Positions 32,481 through 44,285 of a DNA stretch of 64,000 nucleotides are shown piece by piece. Positions within the stretch are counted from its first letter, which is position 1; every line of letters begins with the position of its first letter. The notes below the pieces were generated by a model. That model did not search any database and was not told the origin of the DNA. It saw only the letters and a list, made by a program, of their open reading frames with translations. Where the stretch lies: contig NW_005179194.1 of the NCBI RefSeq assembly GCF_000350225.1, positions 127,899-191,898 of the forward strand, written 5' to 3'. Origin of the DNA: Chondrus crispus. Lineage: Eukaryota; Rhodophyta; Florideophyceae; Gigartinales; Gigartinaceae. Made by a program: the position numbers and the translations under genes.

Positions 32481-34608
32481 TGGCCCCCCTCTCAAGTGTG
32501 GACGTCCGCGTCCACTTTGCGCTATCCCAGTCCTTCCCCGACAGTCCCGATCGATCATCTGCGCTCCGTCCTATCGGCCGTCCTATCATGGCCGACTCGA
32601 CCTCTCTTCCTCCTCCGCCTCCGTCTCCGCTCAATGGCGGCGGCAAACCCTGGCGGCGGGCGCGTCCGTCGTCGCGATTCCTTTGCCAAGCGGGGTCGCG
32701 TCATCGAGCGCGTCCCCTGGATCGCGAGAGGACGACATCGCTCTGACTCGTACGGCCCCGCTGGCCCCGCCGGCTTTCCAGAAGTCCCGTTCCCGCTCCA
32801 CGACCGTCCCCGTGGAGCTGGTGGCCCCTCCCGTGGGGCCACCCAAACCGGTTATCGCGTTCCGTCCGGCTGCCCCTTCGGCCCCAGCGGACGACGTCCT
32901 TCCCGTTGCGCATTTGGACGTCGCGCGCGACCACGCCGCTCCTGATGGTGCGTCCTTCGGCCGTCGTCCTCCTGTACCTCCCCCGTCCTCTTCCAGTCGG
33001 GAGGGGGAGGTGGCCTCTGCCACGCGATGGTTCGGGGTTTCGTCTTCCGATGCCCCACTGCTCTCTGTCGACGAGCTGCAGTACCCCTGGTTGCGCAGGG
33101 GCCGTTCGGGGGTCACCGTAGCGGAGGTGATCTCGTGCGGGTGGCTTCGGTCCGATCTCGCCCGCGTGTTCAAGGTATACGAGGCGGACGGCCTCGAAGA
33201 AGCGTCTTCGGCCCTTCGTCGCTTAATGGCCGAAGGCGGCGGGGTCGGCTACCAGCTCCCGGACGAGCTGCCGGGCGATCGTACATTCGTGTACAGTGTT
33301 GCGGAGGTCCTCTACGTTGATCGTATGGGGGCGTTCCTGTCCGGGTCGGTGCGGCTAGACCCCCGACGCTTCGTGCTGTCGGAGTTGGCGGGGTTGTACG
33401 TCTCGCCCCGCCCCTACGCTTTCACCAAGCCCCTCGTGGCTCTACAGAAGTCCTCGTGTTCCTTGATGCGGCTATATGCCGTGGGTTTCGCTCACCACGA
33501 TTGGTCCGCCTACAGGAGAGACGACGAGGCGGACGGTCGGGTCGTCCCATCCGCTGCCTTTGCGTCCGGCTTGACAGTCGAGGATTTTCCAGCTCTCCCC
33601 GTGAGCGCGCGGGAGAGCTTTCCTTCACTAGGGGTACACCCCCTTCTGCCTCCCATCCTGATGTATTTTGGCATCGCGTGGGCCGACCTACAGCATCCAG
33701 CCCACTCGCGGCTCGCTTACAACTATGAGCGCGAGTGGGCGTGGTCCGTATGCTGCGCCTTCATGTCGGAGGTTTACATGAACAAGCGGGCGTTCGTTCA
33801 GCCCGGCCCCACGGTTGCGTTCGTGAGGCGCGTCGCGTCGGGCCTTCCGGACGTCGCGCTGCATCCGTCCGAACACTGGTCCAGTCACGCCCCTTGGACA
33901 TTCGGCCACGCCATTAGCCTCATGGACCGCGCCAGCGAAGTCACCCCTCGGAACCACCGTTCGTGGATGGACTATACGACCGGAGCTCGCAGCTCCTATC
34001 TCACGTACGATCCCACGGCGGACGCCTTCGTGGCGCGATCTCACCTCGTGACGTCGGTCTCTGGCAACGCGCGGCCGAGGGGAGGGGTCGGGTCTGAGCA
34101 TCGGCGCGGGCGCCTTAAACGTTACAGGGACCTCGACGCCGTGGCCGTGGACTCCGTTGGCACCGCTGTGAACTCCTTTCGGCCAACGTCGGTCGTCGGC
34201 CGTGGTCCTGTAGGGGACGCTGTCTCCGCAGCGACTGTCCTCCCCATCCCACCGCTCGATGCGGTGGGGCAAGAAACGCCCCGAGGGCGTGGCGTACGCG
34301 AACTGGTGCTCCCCCACGGAGAGCTGGCGGCGTCCGCTAAGGTAGTGCGGGCGTTAGGCGCGGCCAGCCGGCGCGGTTGGACCGTAGGCGGGTTGGTCGA
34401 TACCCTGGCTGACTGGTTCCTCACTCGGAGCGATGAAGCGCGCGATCTACGTGACGACCTAGCGAGACGCTCCGCGGAACTGCAGCGAGTCAGCCGTGAG
34501 CTAGAGTCCATGCGCGAGGCATCCGAGCGCCAAGCCGCGGCCTACGAACGGGCGGTGTTCGATCGCGAACGTTATGGACGCGAGCGCGACCGACTGCGGT
34601 CGTCGTAG
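32473..34608 (+). CDS. Opposite-strand ORF of element 2, unknown conserved protein
   Basis: A continuous 711-codon frame convergent with gag-pol. The first ATG (32473) lies in the last eight bases of the LTR, giving MLHGPPL; element 1 offers the same start. Residues 1-210 are Pro/Ser/Ala-rich and probably disordered. About 210-520 is the conserved block shared with element 1: RTFVYSVAEVLYVDR, RPYAFTKPLVALQKS, HHDWSAYRRDDEADGR, SFPSLGVHPLLP, NYEREWAWSV. About 640-711 is a strongly charged coiled coil (LARRSAELQRVSRELESMRE). There are no membrane segments, signal peptide or catalytic motif I recognise. A structural or RNA/DNA-associated role is possible but unproven. Antisense ORFs between pol and the 3' LTR are known in some plant gypsy elements; I see no evident similarity to them. 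Confidence 0.75.
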   Translation: MLHGPPLKCGRPRPLCAIPVLPRQSRSIICAPSYRPSYHGRLDLSSSSASVSAQWRRQTLAAGASVVAIPLPSGVASSSASPGSREDDIALTRTAPLAPPAFQKSRSRSTTVPVELVAPPVGPPKPVIAFRPAAPSAPADDVLPVAHLDVARDHAAPDGASFGRRPPVPPPSSSSREGEVASATRWFGVSSSDAPLLSVDELQYPWLRRGRSGVTVAEVISCGWLRSDLARVFKVYEADGLEEASSALRRLMAEGGGVGYQLPDELPGDRTFVYSVAEVLYVDRMGAFLSGSVRLDPRRFVLSELAGLYVSPRPYAFTKPLVALQKSSCSLMRLYAVGFAHHDWSAYRRDDEADGRVVPSAAFASGLTVEDFPALPVSARESFPSLGVHPLLPPILMYFGIAWADLQHPAHSRLAYNYEREWAWSVCCAFMSEVYMNKRAFVQPGPTVAFVRRVASGLPDVALHPSEHWSSHAPWTFGHAISLMDRASEVTPRNHRSWMDYTTGARSSYLTYDPTADAFVARSHLVTSVSGNARPRGGVGSEHRRGRLKRYRDLDAVAVDSVGTAVNSFRPTSVVGRGPVGDAVSAATVLPIPPLDAVGQETPRGRGVRELVLPHGELAASAKVVRALGAASRRGWTVGGLVDTLADWFLTRSDEARDLRDDLARRSAELQRVSRELESMREASERQAAAYERAVFDRERYGRERDRLRSS
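32481..32515 (-). repeat. Polypurine tract plus copy of the pol tail, element 2
   Basis: On the element strand this reads VDADVHT, stop, GAGAGGGGGGCC and then the 3' LTR. It matches 36939-36972, the true end of pol, at about 30 of 34 positions. Confidence 0.8.
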
Positions 34609-35109
34609 TCGGTACCGCCGCCTGCCGGCGACGTTCCCCAACCCCCGGCTCCTGCAACCATCCGCGACCCATATGCGGGGTACGATCCCGACCCTCGCCC
34701 GTCTCGGGACGGGGCGAGCGGTGAGGATACCACACGGGTCGCCATGCCTACCCTGGCGGACATGGCAACCGGCTTACCCCGGCACCCGGGGTACTATCCT
34801 CAAGCCAGTTACGATTCGGGGGCTCGCTTGCCCCCGAATGACCCGAGCCTCTGACCTTGTCAGCGCGTAGGTCAACCGCGCGGGGTTTCCTCCTCCCCTT
34901 GTCGGCGAGCAGAGGGGGCCCTGGCGCCTTTCCACAATAAAAATCATCTTCCTGCCGAGTCGTTTTCGTGGTACCACATCCTTCCGTTTTGGTCCCCACC
35001 CGCAGCCCGCCGCCAGTTCCCCTTACCAACCAACGGCAAACGAGCGACGGTTCGCTGCGCGTAGCTAGCGTCGTTCTACTCGACGCCCTCCCCTTTGTCT
35101 TCGGTTGGC
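34609..35109. other. Spacer in the element 2 module
   Basis: GC-rich sequence between the opposite-strand ORF and the hairpin array, with no frame conserved in element 1 that I can see. It could contain the 3' untranslated part of the opposite-strand transcript. Confidence 0.45.
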
Positions 35110-35169
35110 GGGGGCCGTGGTGAGGAGGTTATACAGCGGAGGCGGGCTGGCGGCCTTGTCTTTCTTCGC

Positions 35170-36601
35170 GTCCCTCGCCATTACGGGCGAGGGCGGGGGC
35201 GAGCCGCCGTTCGCTTTTCTTTTGGACGCCCCTCCCCATTCGGGGCGAGGGAGCGGACGGTTCTCTTATCATTTGCGCGCCCTTCGCCATCGGGGCGAGG
35301 GCCAGAAGCGCGCGTCGTTCGTCTCCTTCAGTCCGCCCCCTCGCCTTGCGGTGGTGAGGATGCGGACTCTTCTCTGATCCATTGCGCGACCCTCGCCATC
35401 GGGGCGAGCGCGGCGACGATCCTTATCTTTGTCGGCCCCCGCCACCGATGGCGAGGGCGCGGCGCGCGCGATGCACGTTCTGTTCTGTGCGCCCCTCGCC
35501 TTCGGGGGCGAGGGCACGCACGCGCAGCGTCCGTCTTTCCTTATGCGCGCCCCTCGCCTTCGGGGGCGAGGGCACGGGCGCGCAACGCGCGTCTCCTTCT
35601 TCGCGTCCCTCGCCATCCGGGGCGAGGGGGGGAGGAAGCGCGGTCCTGCGGGAACGGTTGCCAGCAGTGCGACGGCAGCGGTGTCGTCGTCTGCCGCCGG
35701 CCCATGCGCGCGTTTGTCTTCTCGTCGGCGTGCCCTCGCCGTCGGCAGCGAGGGCGCGGACGCGCAGCGTTCGTCTTCCTTTTCGTGCCCCTCACCATCG
35801 GTGGCGACGGGCCGGGGTGTGGAGGTTGCTCTCGTTCGTCTGCAGCCAGCGCCGCGCGGGCGCATGCCTGTCCAGCGCTGTCCGTGCGGATAGCCACTTG
35901 ACATTAATCAAATCCCAAAAAATTTCCAAATCTTCCCGCCAAATAATTTTTTGCTCGGACGACCAGACGGGCGGCCAGACCATCGGGAGTGCCCATGGTT
36001 CGGAACCATGGGCACTTTCGTGCTGCGAAAAAATTTCGAAAAAATTACACGGGAGTGCCCATGGTTCCGAACCATGGGCACTTTCGTGCTGCGAAACATT
36101 TCGAAAAAATTAAATAAATGCGCATGGCGCGTGGTAGCGCCTGCGCCTCGCAAGCTCGGTCCGCGGCGCTCCCCGAGGACTTTTTCCGGCGCTCCTCGCG
36201 CTCCGGCTTCTTGTCCGCGCGCGCCCCTCGCCATCGGGGCGAGAGCTAGAAGCGTGGACGTACTTATTCTTCTTTGCGCGTGCCCCCCGCCATCGGTTGC
36301 GGGGGCACAAGCGCACGGCGAACGTCTTCTTGTCTGCGCCTCTCGCCATCGGGGCGAGGGGGCGGACACTCGACGAACGTTCCTTTCTTTTTCGCGCGCC
36401 CCTCGCCATCGGTGGCGAGGGCGTGACGCGAACGGCATCCGCCTTCTTGTCCGCGCGCCCCTCCGCTGTCCGGTGGGGGGGGCGCAGCGTGCGGACTTCA
36501 TCTTATCCTTCGGGCGCCCCTCGCCATTCGAGGCGGGGTGGTGGCGCGCAGCGCGCGTTCTCCTTCAATCCTCTCGCGTCCCTCGCCATTCGGGGCGAGG
36601 G
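35170..36601. repeat. Array of about 18 GC-rich hairpins inside element 2
   Basis: A motif close to CCCTCGCCATCGGGGCGAGG recurs about 18 times, mostly every 50-65 bp. Each copy is self-complementary (CCCTCGCC/GGCGAGGG) around a small ATCGG-type loop, and many copies keep pairing despite base changes. The array is interrupted at about 35810-36220 by an unrelated segment with two perfect palindromes. No such array is visible in element 1. Pro/Arg-rich frames across it are by-products. Confidence 0.8.
35988..36082. repeat. Duplicated 29-bp palindrome
   Basis: 35988-36016 and 36054-36082 each form a 14-bp-arm palindrome, AGTGCCCATGGTTC plus complement around one base. The centres are C-G-G and C-C-G, so each copy is the exact reverse complement of the other. 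They sit in a 66-bp direct repeat that also includes GGCACTTTCGTGCTGCGAAA and TTTCGAAAAAATT. Confidence 0.9.
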
Positions 36602-36938
36602 CGCAGCCTTCGCGGCTGCCCAAAGTAGACGGTGGTGGTTTGTATCCCGCTCGTCGGGGCGTTTCCGTCGTGCGACACGCGCTCGGCGCCGTGCACGTGC
36701 GATCCGTGCCACTCCTCTGCCCAGGGCAATGTCCACCACTCAATATTTTGGTTTCGGGGTAGGGCGGCGGTGTCGACGCCGCTATCGGGCAGCCAATCTC
36801 GGACGGTGCCGCCGGGAAGCTGCGTGTTCGGAGCACTGCTTCGTTGGCGCCTTCGCCGAGTGTGTCCTTGGGTTTCGGAAGTCAAATACGGCTTGACTTC
36901 TGTGCGGTCCTCACGTCAACCGTAACGAAGCGGTTGAG

Positions 36939-36972
36939 GGCCCCCCTCTCAAGCGTGAACGTCCGCGTTCAC
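36939..36972 (-). repeat. End of pol with internal polypurine tract, element 2
   Basis: The last pol codons (NADVHA), stop codon and GAGAGGGGGGCCC. This is the upstream member of the duplicated segment also found against the 3' LTR (32481-32515). Confidence 0.8.
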
Positions 36973-39900
36973 GTCAGACGTGAGGTTCCTGCCGGTGCAT
37001 CTCCGGAGGCGTTGGGCGTAACGAGACACCAACTCCTCCGGAACGTGAGTCCGGGCGGTCCATGTGGGCGTGTCGTAATCCGCCCACTTGATGAGGAACT
37101 CGATTGTTCCGTCCTCCATGGCTCGATGCCGGAGTAATCGTTCCACGGCATACTGCGTGCCCTCGGTGACCTTGTCGGCAAGGTCACTTGGGGTTGTCGT
37201 ACTCGCCCGTGGCGCACCCGTCGGTGGTGGCGCGTACACGCAGCGGTCTGCGGAGACGCGCTCGGTGACACCATCACGATCGATCGTGATGGTTCGCCGG
37301 TCGTTGGCGAGTACCCGGTATGGCCCAACGGCGGGCGACGCGAGTTTGTTAGACGTCTTTGCCCCATCGGTGGGGTTCAGGTAGACGTAATTACCTGGCT
37401 TGATACGTGCGTTGAGCCGTCTGACGCGCTTATCGAAGTCGCGCTTGTACCGAGCCTGCGTCCGGCGCAGGCTCCCGTACGCCTTCTGGATCGTGTCGTC
37501 CAACGTCTTGAGGAACTCAGTGCGCGCGTTGCCCCTATCCGACGGGGGCGCGTCACCGTCCGCTCTACGTAGAGAGAACTCCGGCGGGGGTCGGCTGAGG
37601 ACGAGCTCGAAGGGCGTGGTACTCGTCGTACGATGTACGTGGGAGTTGTACGCGTACGTGAGCGGCCCCACGTACACGTCCCAGTCGTCCTGATGTTCGC
37701 CGACGTAATTGCGTAACATCGAAGCGATGGTCCGGTTGTATCGCTCGACCTGCCCGTTCGTCTGGGGGTGGTACGCCGAAGTGTACAAGTTGGTCACCCC
37801 CAGGACACGGCACGTGCTGTGGAAGAACTTCGCGTTAAACTGCGGTCCGTTATCCGACAGTAGCGAGCGTGGGACGCCGTATTTAAATACCCACGCGTCG
37901 CAGAACGCGACGGCGACCGTGTACGCGGTTACGGTCCGCAGTGCCACAACTTGAGTCAGCTTGGTGAAACGGTCCGTAATTACGAGAAGGAACCGTTTCC
38001 CTGCCTTCGTCTTGGGTAGCGGTCCCAAGATGTCGATGGCGAGGCTCTCAAGCGGCCGTGTTGCCGGAAACAACTTCAAACGGTTGAGGTGTTTCCGCAA
38101 CTTAACACGGTTCATCGCGCATGTTCGGCACCCTCGCACCGTAGCTGCGACATCTGCTGCGAGATGGGGCCAGTAGTACTCGCGACGGAGTGCGAAGTAC
38201 ATACGGTTCTGGCCCGGGTGCCCCGCGATGGTTGGTGTGTGGCAGAGCTGGAGAAGCCGAGCCCGTAGCGTCCGTGGCACCACGACCTGCACGATGTCAG
38301 CGTCGAAGGGGTGTCTCCGTTTGAGCACCCCGTGGTGGTCCTCGAAGAACGCGGAGTCCCGGGACTCTGACTGTCGTGCCAGTACGGTCTGGCAGAAGTC
38401 ATCCACGCGTTGCTCTTCGGCAATCTCCTCTAACGTAAGAGGGGCCGGAAGGTCGTCCTGCGGAGGGGCGACCGTGGAGGCGGGCGCGCCAACTTCGGGT
38501 TCTTCGGCGCGCTCGATGTCGACAGCGTCGAACTCGTCGTTCTCCTCCCAGAACGAGGTGGGTCCTTCAAGAGCGGGGGCTTCGTCGTCGCCCCTCGGCT
38601 CGTCGCGCGTACGGATGCGCGAACTTCTTCGCGATCCGGCTTGGTTCCTTGTTGTCACGAAGACATGGACGGCCTTGTGATCGCAGCTCGCGGTACAGAC
38701 GTGGCCTGCAAGCTCGTCCGACACGTCACGGACGGTCGTGCCCGCGTCGAAGGTGGGAATGTCGTCATCCACCTCGACGACTAGGCAAGGGTCGCCGGTG
38801 ACCCTTGGCGACACGAGGCGTGACAGGGCATCGGGCACCTGGTGCACGCGCCCGGGGCGGTACTGGATGGTGAAGTCGTATTCCGCCAAACGCAGTCGCC
38901 ACCGGGTAAGCCTTCCGGAGCTCTCCGTGAGGGACATAAGCCATCGGAGGGCATCATGGTCCGTCCGGACGGTGAACTTGGTACCTTCGATGTACGGCCG
39001 TAGTGTGCGTACGGCCCACACTACGGCAAAGCACTCGCGTTACGTAGCGCTGTAGTTGCGCTCACTATCGGACAGTGAGTACGACCAATATCCCACGGGG
39101 CGCCAGTCGTTGGCGCCTTCGTGTTCCTGGAGCAACGTACAGCCCAGTTGATAGGCACTAGCATCAGTGTCGATCATGTACGGCCGACCGTACCGCGGCA
39201 ATGCTAGAATCGGCGGGGAAATCATCCGCTCCTTCAACGCTTCGAACGCTTGAAGTTGCAGCTCGGTCGGGTAGTTGAAGTTCGGGTCCGCGTCCTTGCG
39301 CGTCATGTCCGTTAATGGGCGCGCAATCTTCGCGAACCCCTTCACGAAGCGGCGGTAGACGTTGCACGCTCCGAGGTACGAGCGCACCTGCGTCAACGTC
39401 CTCGGAAACGTGAACGTTTTGAAGGCGTCCGCCGCCGCTTCGGCGACGCTCAGCTTACCTGGGGAAATGACGTGCCCCTGGTAGTGCACCTTTGGTTGGA
39501 AGAAGCTACACTTCTTGAGCTTGAGGGAGATTCCGGCGCTCCTCAGCAAGCTCAAGACAGTGTCGAGATGCTTCGCGTGTTCTCCGTGCGTACGGGAGAA
39601 CACGATGACATCATCCAGGTAGACGAGGCATATCTGCCATGGGACGCCAGATAGGATGATGTCGAGGGCACGTTGGAAGGTGGCCGGTGCCCCTTTTAGC
39701 CCGAACGGCATACGCAAATGGCGAAACGTTCCCATATGCGTAGTGAACGTGGTCTTGTCCCGGTCTTCCGGAGCGACGGGGATCTGCCAATAACCGGAAT
39801 TGCAGTCCAACGTCGTGAAGACGGCTGCATCTCCGAGCGAATCGATGCAGTCGTCCATCCGGGGCAGCGGATACGAATCAGCTGCCGTCTTCGCGTTGAG

Positions 39901-41502
39901 ACGCCGGTAGTCCACGCAGAACCGAAGAGAGACGTCTTTCTTCGGCACGAGCACCACGGGAGACGCCCACTCGGTGCTCGCGGGTTCGATTACCCTTGCG
40001 TTCAACATTTTGTTGACTTCCTTGGCGACCATCTCACGCATAGCCGGCCCCTTTCGGTAGGGCATTGAACGTATCGGCTTCGTACCCGGTTCGAGGGGAA
40101 TGCGGTGTTCAGTCGCTCGGATCGTTCCGAGCGCCCTGCTCCACAGACTCGAGTGCTTACGGAGCATCTCGAGCTCGTGGCCCCGGAACTTGTCATCATC
40201 GATGTATGACAAGTCGATTTCTTTTTCCCAATCCTCCGGCGGATTTTCGGGATCCTTTTTAGAGGCGGGTGCAGTGCCCCCTTCCGGCGGCGGGCACCTC
40301 GCCGGTCGGCCGTCCGTACCGGCTCCTCTCTTCTCAACGGTTGCCCCCTGGGCGGAGCCTGGTCGACCAGCTCCTGCCGTTGCGACTTGATCGGCCAAGT
40401 CGGTGAGGTGTAGCGCGTGCGCGATCCCCTCGGCGATGCGACGTTCGGGAGTCAAGATGGCGAGGGGGTTGCGCTTCGCGTATCCCACGACGGTGTGCTT
40501 CGGAAGCCGCCTTTCCTGTCGCGAAAAGTTCGCGACGACGACGTCGAAGGTCTGGTTCGGCAGGACCTCGACGACGCCGTTCGTCAGCCTCACTCCATGT
40601 CGGTGTTGGAGTGACTGCATCGGCTCTATAAACACGAGGCCCCTCCCCGTCGTGGTAACGCGCACACGGGCCTGCGACCTCGCGGGAATGGTAACCCAGC
40701 TGGCGATTCGGATCGCCTGCGGGGCTTCGTCGCGTGCGTCAGCCCGGCTTGTCTGACGTCCGTGCCGCCTGGTTGGGGGAGTCGGCTCCCCTTTCCCGTC
40801 GACGATGGCAACGGAGCCACCTTGGCGGAGCTCCAACCGTTGAGCTTCGATGTCAATACTTCGTACGTGTGTATCGATGAAGGCCGTACCAAGGAGGACC
40901 GGGACGGCGAGCTGGTCCGCCACGACGAACGGAATTCGGAACGTCGTGTTCCTCAACCGCACGGCCAGACGTACGACGGCCGAGAGTTTAAGCGGGTTGC
41001 TATTCGCGCCTGCCAATCGTGGCAGTGGCGCGTCGCGGATGACGTACCGCGACCAATCGGGAGGAAGGTCGGCCTTCCTCACCAGATTGTACCCCGAGCA
41101 CGTATCAACGGCGATCGTGCGGGGCTTGAAGGCATTTCCCTCCGTGGCTATCGAGCCGAGGACGTTGTAAATCTTCGAGGTCATAAGGCAAATGACGCCG
41201 TCGACCACCTTCGGCGTGCCCGGCTCGGCGAGATCGTTCCGCCTGGGCCGCCGGCGCCGGTTCCGACTTCTCTTCCGCGTCCTTTGGCCTTGGTCGCGGG
41301 GCGCCCTTCGGTCGGCCGCGTCCCCGCGACAAGTCGCGTTCGTACGCGGCTTGAATTCTTCTGGCGGCCCCGGGTCCCCCTGGGTCGGGCCGCTGGCGCG
41401 TTCGATGCGCTTCTTGTTAGGCACTTGGCTCACGGTTTCCACAGTGCCTTCCCCCATGTGCGCCGGGCTCACGGTTTCCTCAGCGTCTTCGTCCTTTCGC
41501 AC
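36949..41502 (-). pseudogene. Chromovirus pol region, element 2 (fossil)
   Basis: Protease (VDTCSGYNLV; VLLGTAFIDTHV), RT (VDYRRLNAKT, LDCNSGYWQIPVAPEDR, VYLDDVIVFSRT), RNase H (MIDTDASAYQLG), integrase (CHTPTIAGHPGQNRM, CRTCAMNRV; ITDRFTKLTQVVALRT; LLSDNGPQFNAKFF), GPY/F (SPAVGPYRVLAND) and a C-terminal chromodomain (YAVERLLRHRAMEDGTIEFL, then WADYDTPTW). The order is that of chromoviruses. The protease Asp motif is DTCSG instead of the usual DTGA/S, and the same holds in all three elements. Two long frames cover most of the region. Confidence 0.93.
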
Positions 41503-41659
41503 CGAGCTTAAGGGTGTCTCGGTGCGCTTGTGCGGGGTTGAGGGGAATAATAACGGTAAACATTCCCCTCCCCCGCCGGGGACAAATAGGGGCGGGTCAA
41601 GGTTGGTGTTACAAGACGGTTCACGCGACCGCGCGAACGTAACCGTCTTTACGGGTTTT

Positions 41660-44208
41660 TCGAACTACCCGAGCTGTCAGTGCTATTCGCTTGGCTATCG
41701 TTAGCTAGCGCGTCGACGGGCCCCTGGCCGTGCGGATGGGGACGGTTTCCTACCCCGACTGGGCATCTTCTACGAAGTAATCGGATACTTCGTGGCCTTG
41801 GATTGCAACGTCCGGCCGTTGCAATATTCGAGGGGCGGAGAGAACGGGCTCTCCTCCGCCTCCTTCCGTGGCTCGGGGTGCGTCTCCCCACCCCAATCTT
41901 GGAGGTACATGATGGCGTTCTGTACCCCTTGGGGCAACGGGGGTCGGCCCCGGTCGCCTCGCCCATCTCGACGGGGATATCGGGTATCCATCCGACGAGA
42001 GTCACGTGGATCCCTTTGATCGGTCCCCGGGTATCGGTACCCGCCTTCACGAGGGGCAAAACGGACGCCCCCACCCAATCGGCTCGGGTCACCTCGACGC
42101 GGGCCTCGGTCTGCCCGCGTAGACTGCTGGATGAGATTGCGCATCCCGTGGCGCGTCTCCATCTGATAGCGGTAGTTCCTGTACGCCGTGAACTGACGTT
42201 GTTCAGGAGACAGGAACGGGCACGCGTACATGGCGTGGCCGTACGTCCGGCACAGCCAACAAATGTACGCGCTGCCATCGGTCAACGCGAAAGTCGCCGC
42301 GTGGCGTGCCTCCTCATCGGTGAGTTGAGGCACGTTAGGCAGCCCGTGGTCTCCGTCTCGATGGGAGATATCCAGCTCGGCCATGTTGTGGTTCGGACCA
42401 CCAGTGGCCCTCAGCGTGTGTGCGAACGCCGTTGCGAAGCTTCCGGTCGAACCGGGGGAAGCTGGCGTAGGGGGTCGGCCTCCTGCCCGGTCGAAGCCTT
42501 GCGTGATGAGGACAGGGTCGGCCTGCCACTCATCTTCTCCAATGTGGAGGGCGGTCGCCGTCGAACTTGTTCCGTGCGACCTTGGAGTTCGGACTCCCTT
42601 CGCTGCCGGCTTCGGGTCCGGCAGCGGCAACCCGCGACGAGCGCGGTAGGTTGTACCCTCGGCCGTTGCGATACGGCGAATCGTTGAGAGTTCGGTCTTC
42701 TGTTGTCCGGGCAACCTTTGCATCGTCTCTGCCACTGCGGCCCGGGTCGCAGTGGACAGCCCGCGCACGAAGTAGTGCGCGAGAGCTTGTTCTGAGAACA
42801 CGGCCGTGCATCGGAACGCGGCGGATTCCAGCTGGTCTGCGAACGTGTTCTCGGTTTCGTGAGGAAGCTGTCGCGCCGACGCGACAGCGTCAAACGCTTC
42901 CCCCAACACGTCGTCGGTTAGGTAGCGTTTGATAAATTGGTTGACGAAGCCAGGCCAGTTCGTGTCGTCGTGGAGCTGGCCGGCGCGGAGGCCGCGCATG
43001 GTGTAACTCGTATACAACCGCTCCGCGTCCCGCTCGAGGAAGTGAGCGAAGACACGGATTGCCACACCTTCGGTCAGGTGCTGGGCATTGAAGGTTATCC
43101 GGATATCCTTCAGAAACGGGAGCAACTGAATCGCGTCAGTACCGTCGAAGCTCTTCATCGTGGGACGGAGCCCACGGCAGCGTTGGACGTACTTCGCGAT
43201 CCGTCCCGCGTCACCCGAGGTAACGAGCCTCGAGGTGTTGTCCAACCGATACATGCGGTAGTTCGCGACGGCGCTGAACTCCTGTATCATGGTGTGGACG
43301 GGCTCAAGCCCGGGTTCGGCGGGGCCCAACGTTCCGAACGGCGTGACGGGCAACGTTCGGACGTCGACGGGGCCGGGATGCGCGGTAAGATCCGCTGGCT
43401 GGTAGCCGCCCCAGCGAGGATTGAAGGGGAGAATCGGTTCCCCTGATCCGCGGGCGACTCCTCCACGGCCACGGTCGGGTTCGTCCGGTACCCGTCGGGA
43501 CTGCCGCATGCTTCCGGATGCATACGGCAGGGCTTGAGTCTCGGACGCGAAGTTCGCGTCGGCCGTCGGCTTGATGTCCTCCGCCCTCCGACTGGTGACG
43601 GCTCCAGTCGGGGGCCACTCCTGCGCTCCGGATGCGCCCGGAGGAACAGTGGCACCGGGCCCACTCGAGGGGGCTCCGGGCGGCCTCTCAGCCGAGGTCT
43701 GTTCCATCTCACGGGCACGGCGGCGCGTTGAGTTGAGCTCCGCCGCCATGTGCGCGAACGCTCCCATCTGTTCGGCTGATGGGAAGGGTTGCGGGTCGCG
43801 TCGGACCCCGGAGTTTGCACTCGCGGGTGGACCTGCAACGTCCACGGCGGGGGAATCGATGCGCGCCTCTTCGACCAGTACCAAACGGGACTGTAGCTGG
43901 TCGACGAGTGCGCGCAGGTTCTCCAAGGACTGAGTTACGCGCTCAAACCTTCCTTCGCCGAGGGAGCGCAACTCATCCATACAGCGGGCGTAGACGCTGT
44001 CGGAGACGTCGATACGGAGGGATGTTCGGACATCTTCGATATACTCCGCGATGCGATCGTACATCGCGCGAGCGCGTCCTTCGGAGAAGTCGGGCGACGG
44101 TTCGCGGTCTCGGGGACCAGCGTCGCCGTCGCCGACTCGGACGCGGAGCGCGGCCTCTCGCACAACGGCGGGCTCCGACCGAATCGAGGTGGGATATTCG
44201 CCACTCAT
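41660..44208 (-). pseudogene. Chromovirus gag, element 2 (fossil)
   Basis: Starts MSGEYPTSIRSEP and follows the gag of element 3 almost residue for residue: coiled-coil-prone N-terminus, capsid-like centre (LLPFLKDIRITFNAQHL) and CCHC knuckle CWLCRTYGHAMYAC with an Arg/Gly-rich tail. The leader between 5' LTR and gag is about 77 nt. Confidence 0.9.
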
Positions 44209-44268
44209 CTCGACGCGTACGGACGCGGAGGGAAACCGTAGTCTTCTCGGTTCGATCGTGAGAGTCTT

Positions 44269-44284
44269 CTAGGTCGGGAGACCA
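44269..44284 (-). promoter_or_regulatory. Primer-binding site of element 2
   Basis: TGGTCTCCCGACCTAG on the element strand, one base from the 5' LTR, identical to the sites in elements 1 and 3. Confidence 0.8.
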
Positions 44285-44285
44285 C

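Noticed and set aside
32473-34608. Opposite-strand ORF as an envelope gene
   Set aside because: An env would be on the gag-pol strand and should have a signal peptide and a membrane anchor; neither is visible.
35170-36601. CRISPR-like array (regularly spaced palindromic repeats)
   Set aside because: Repeats are imperfect, spacers are not unique segments of even length, there are no cas genes, and the array lies inside a eukaryotic LTR element.
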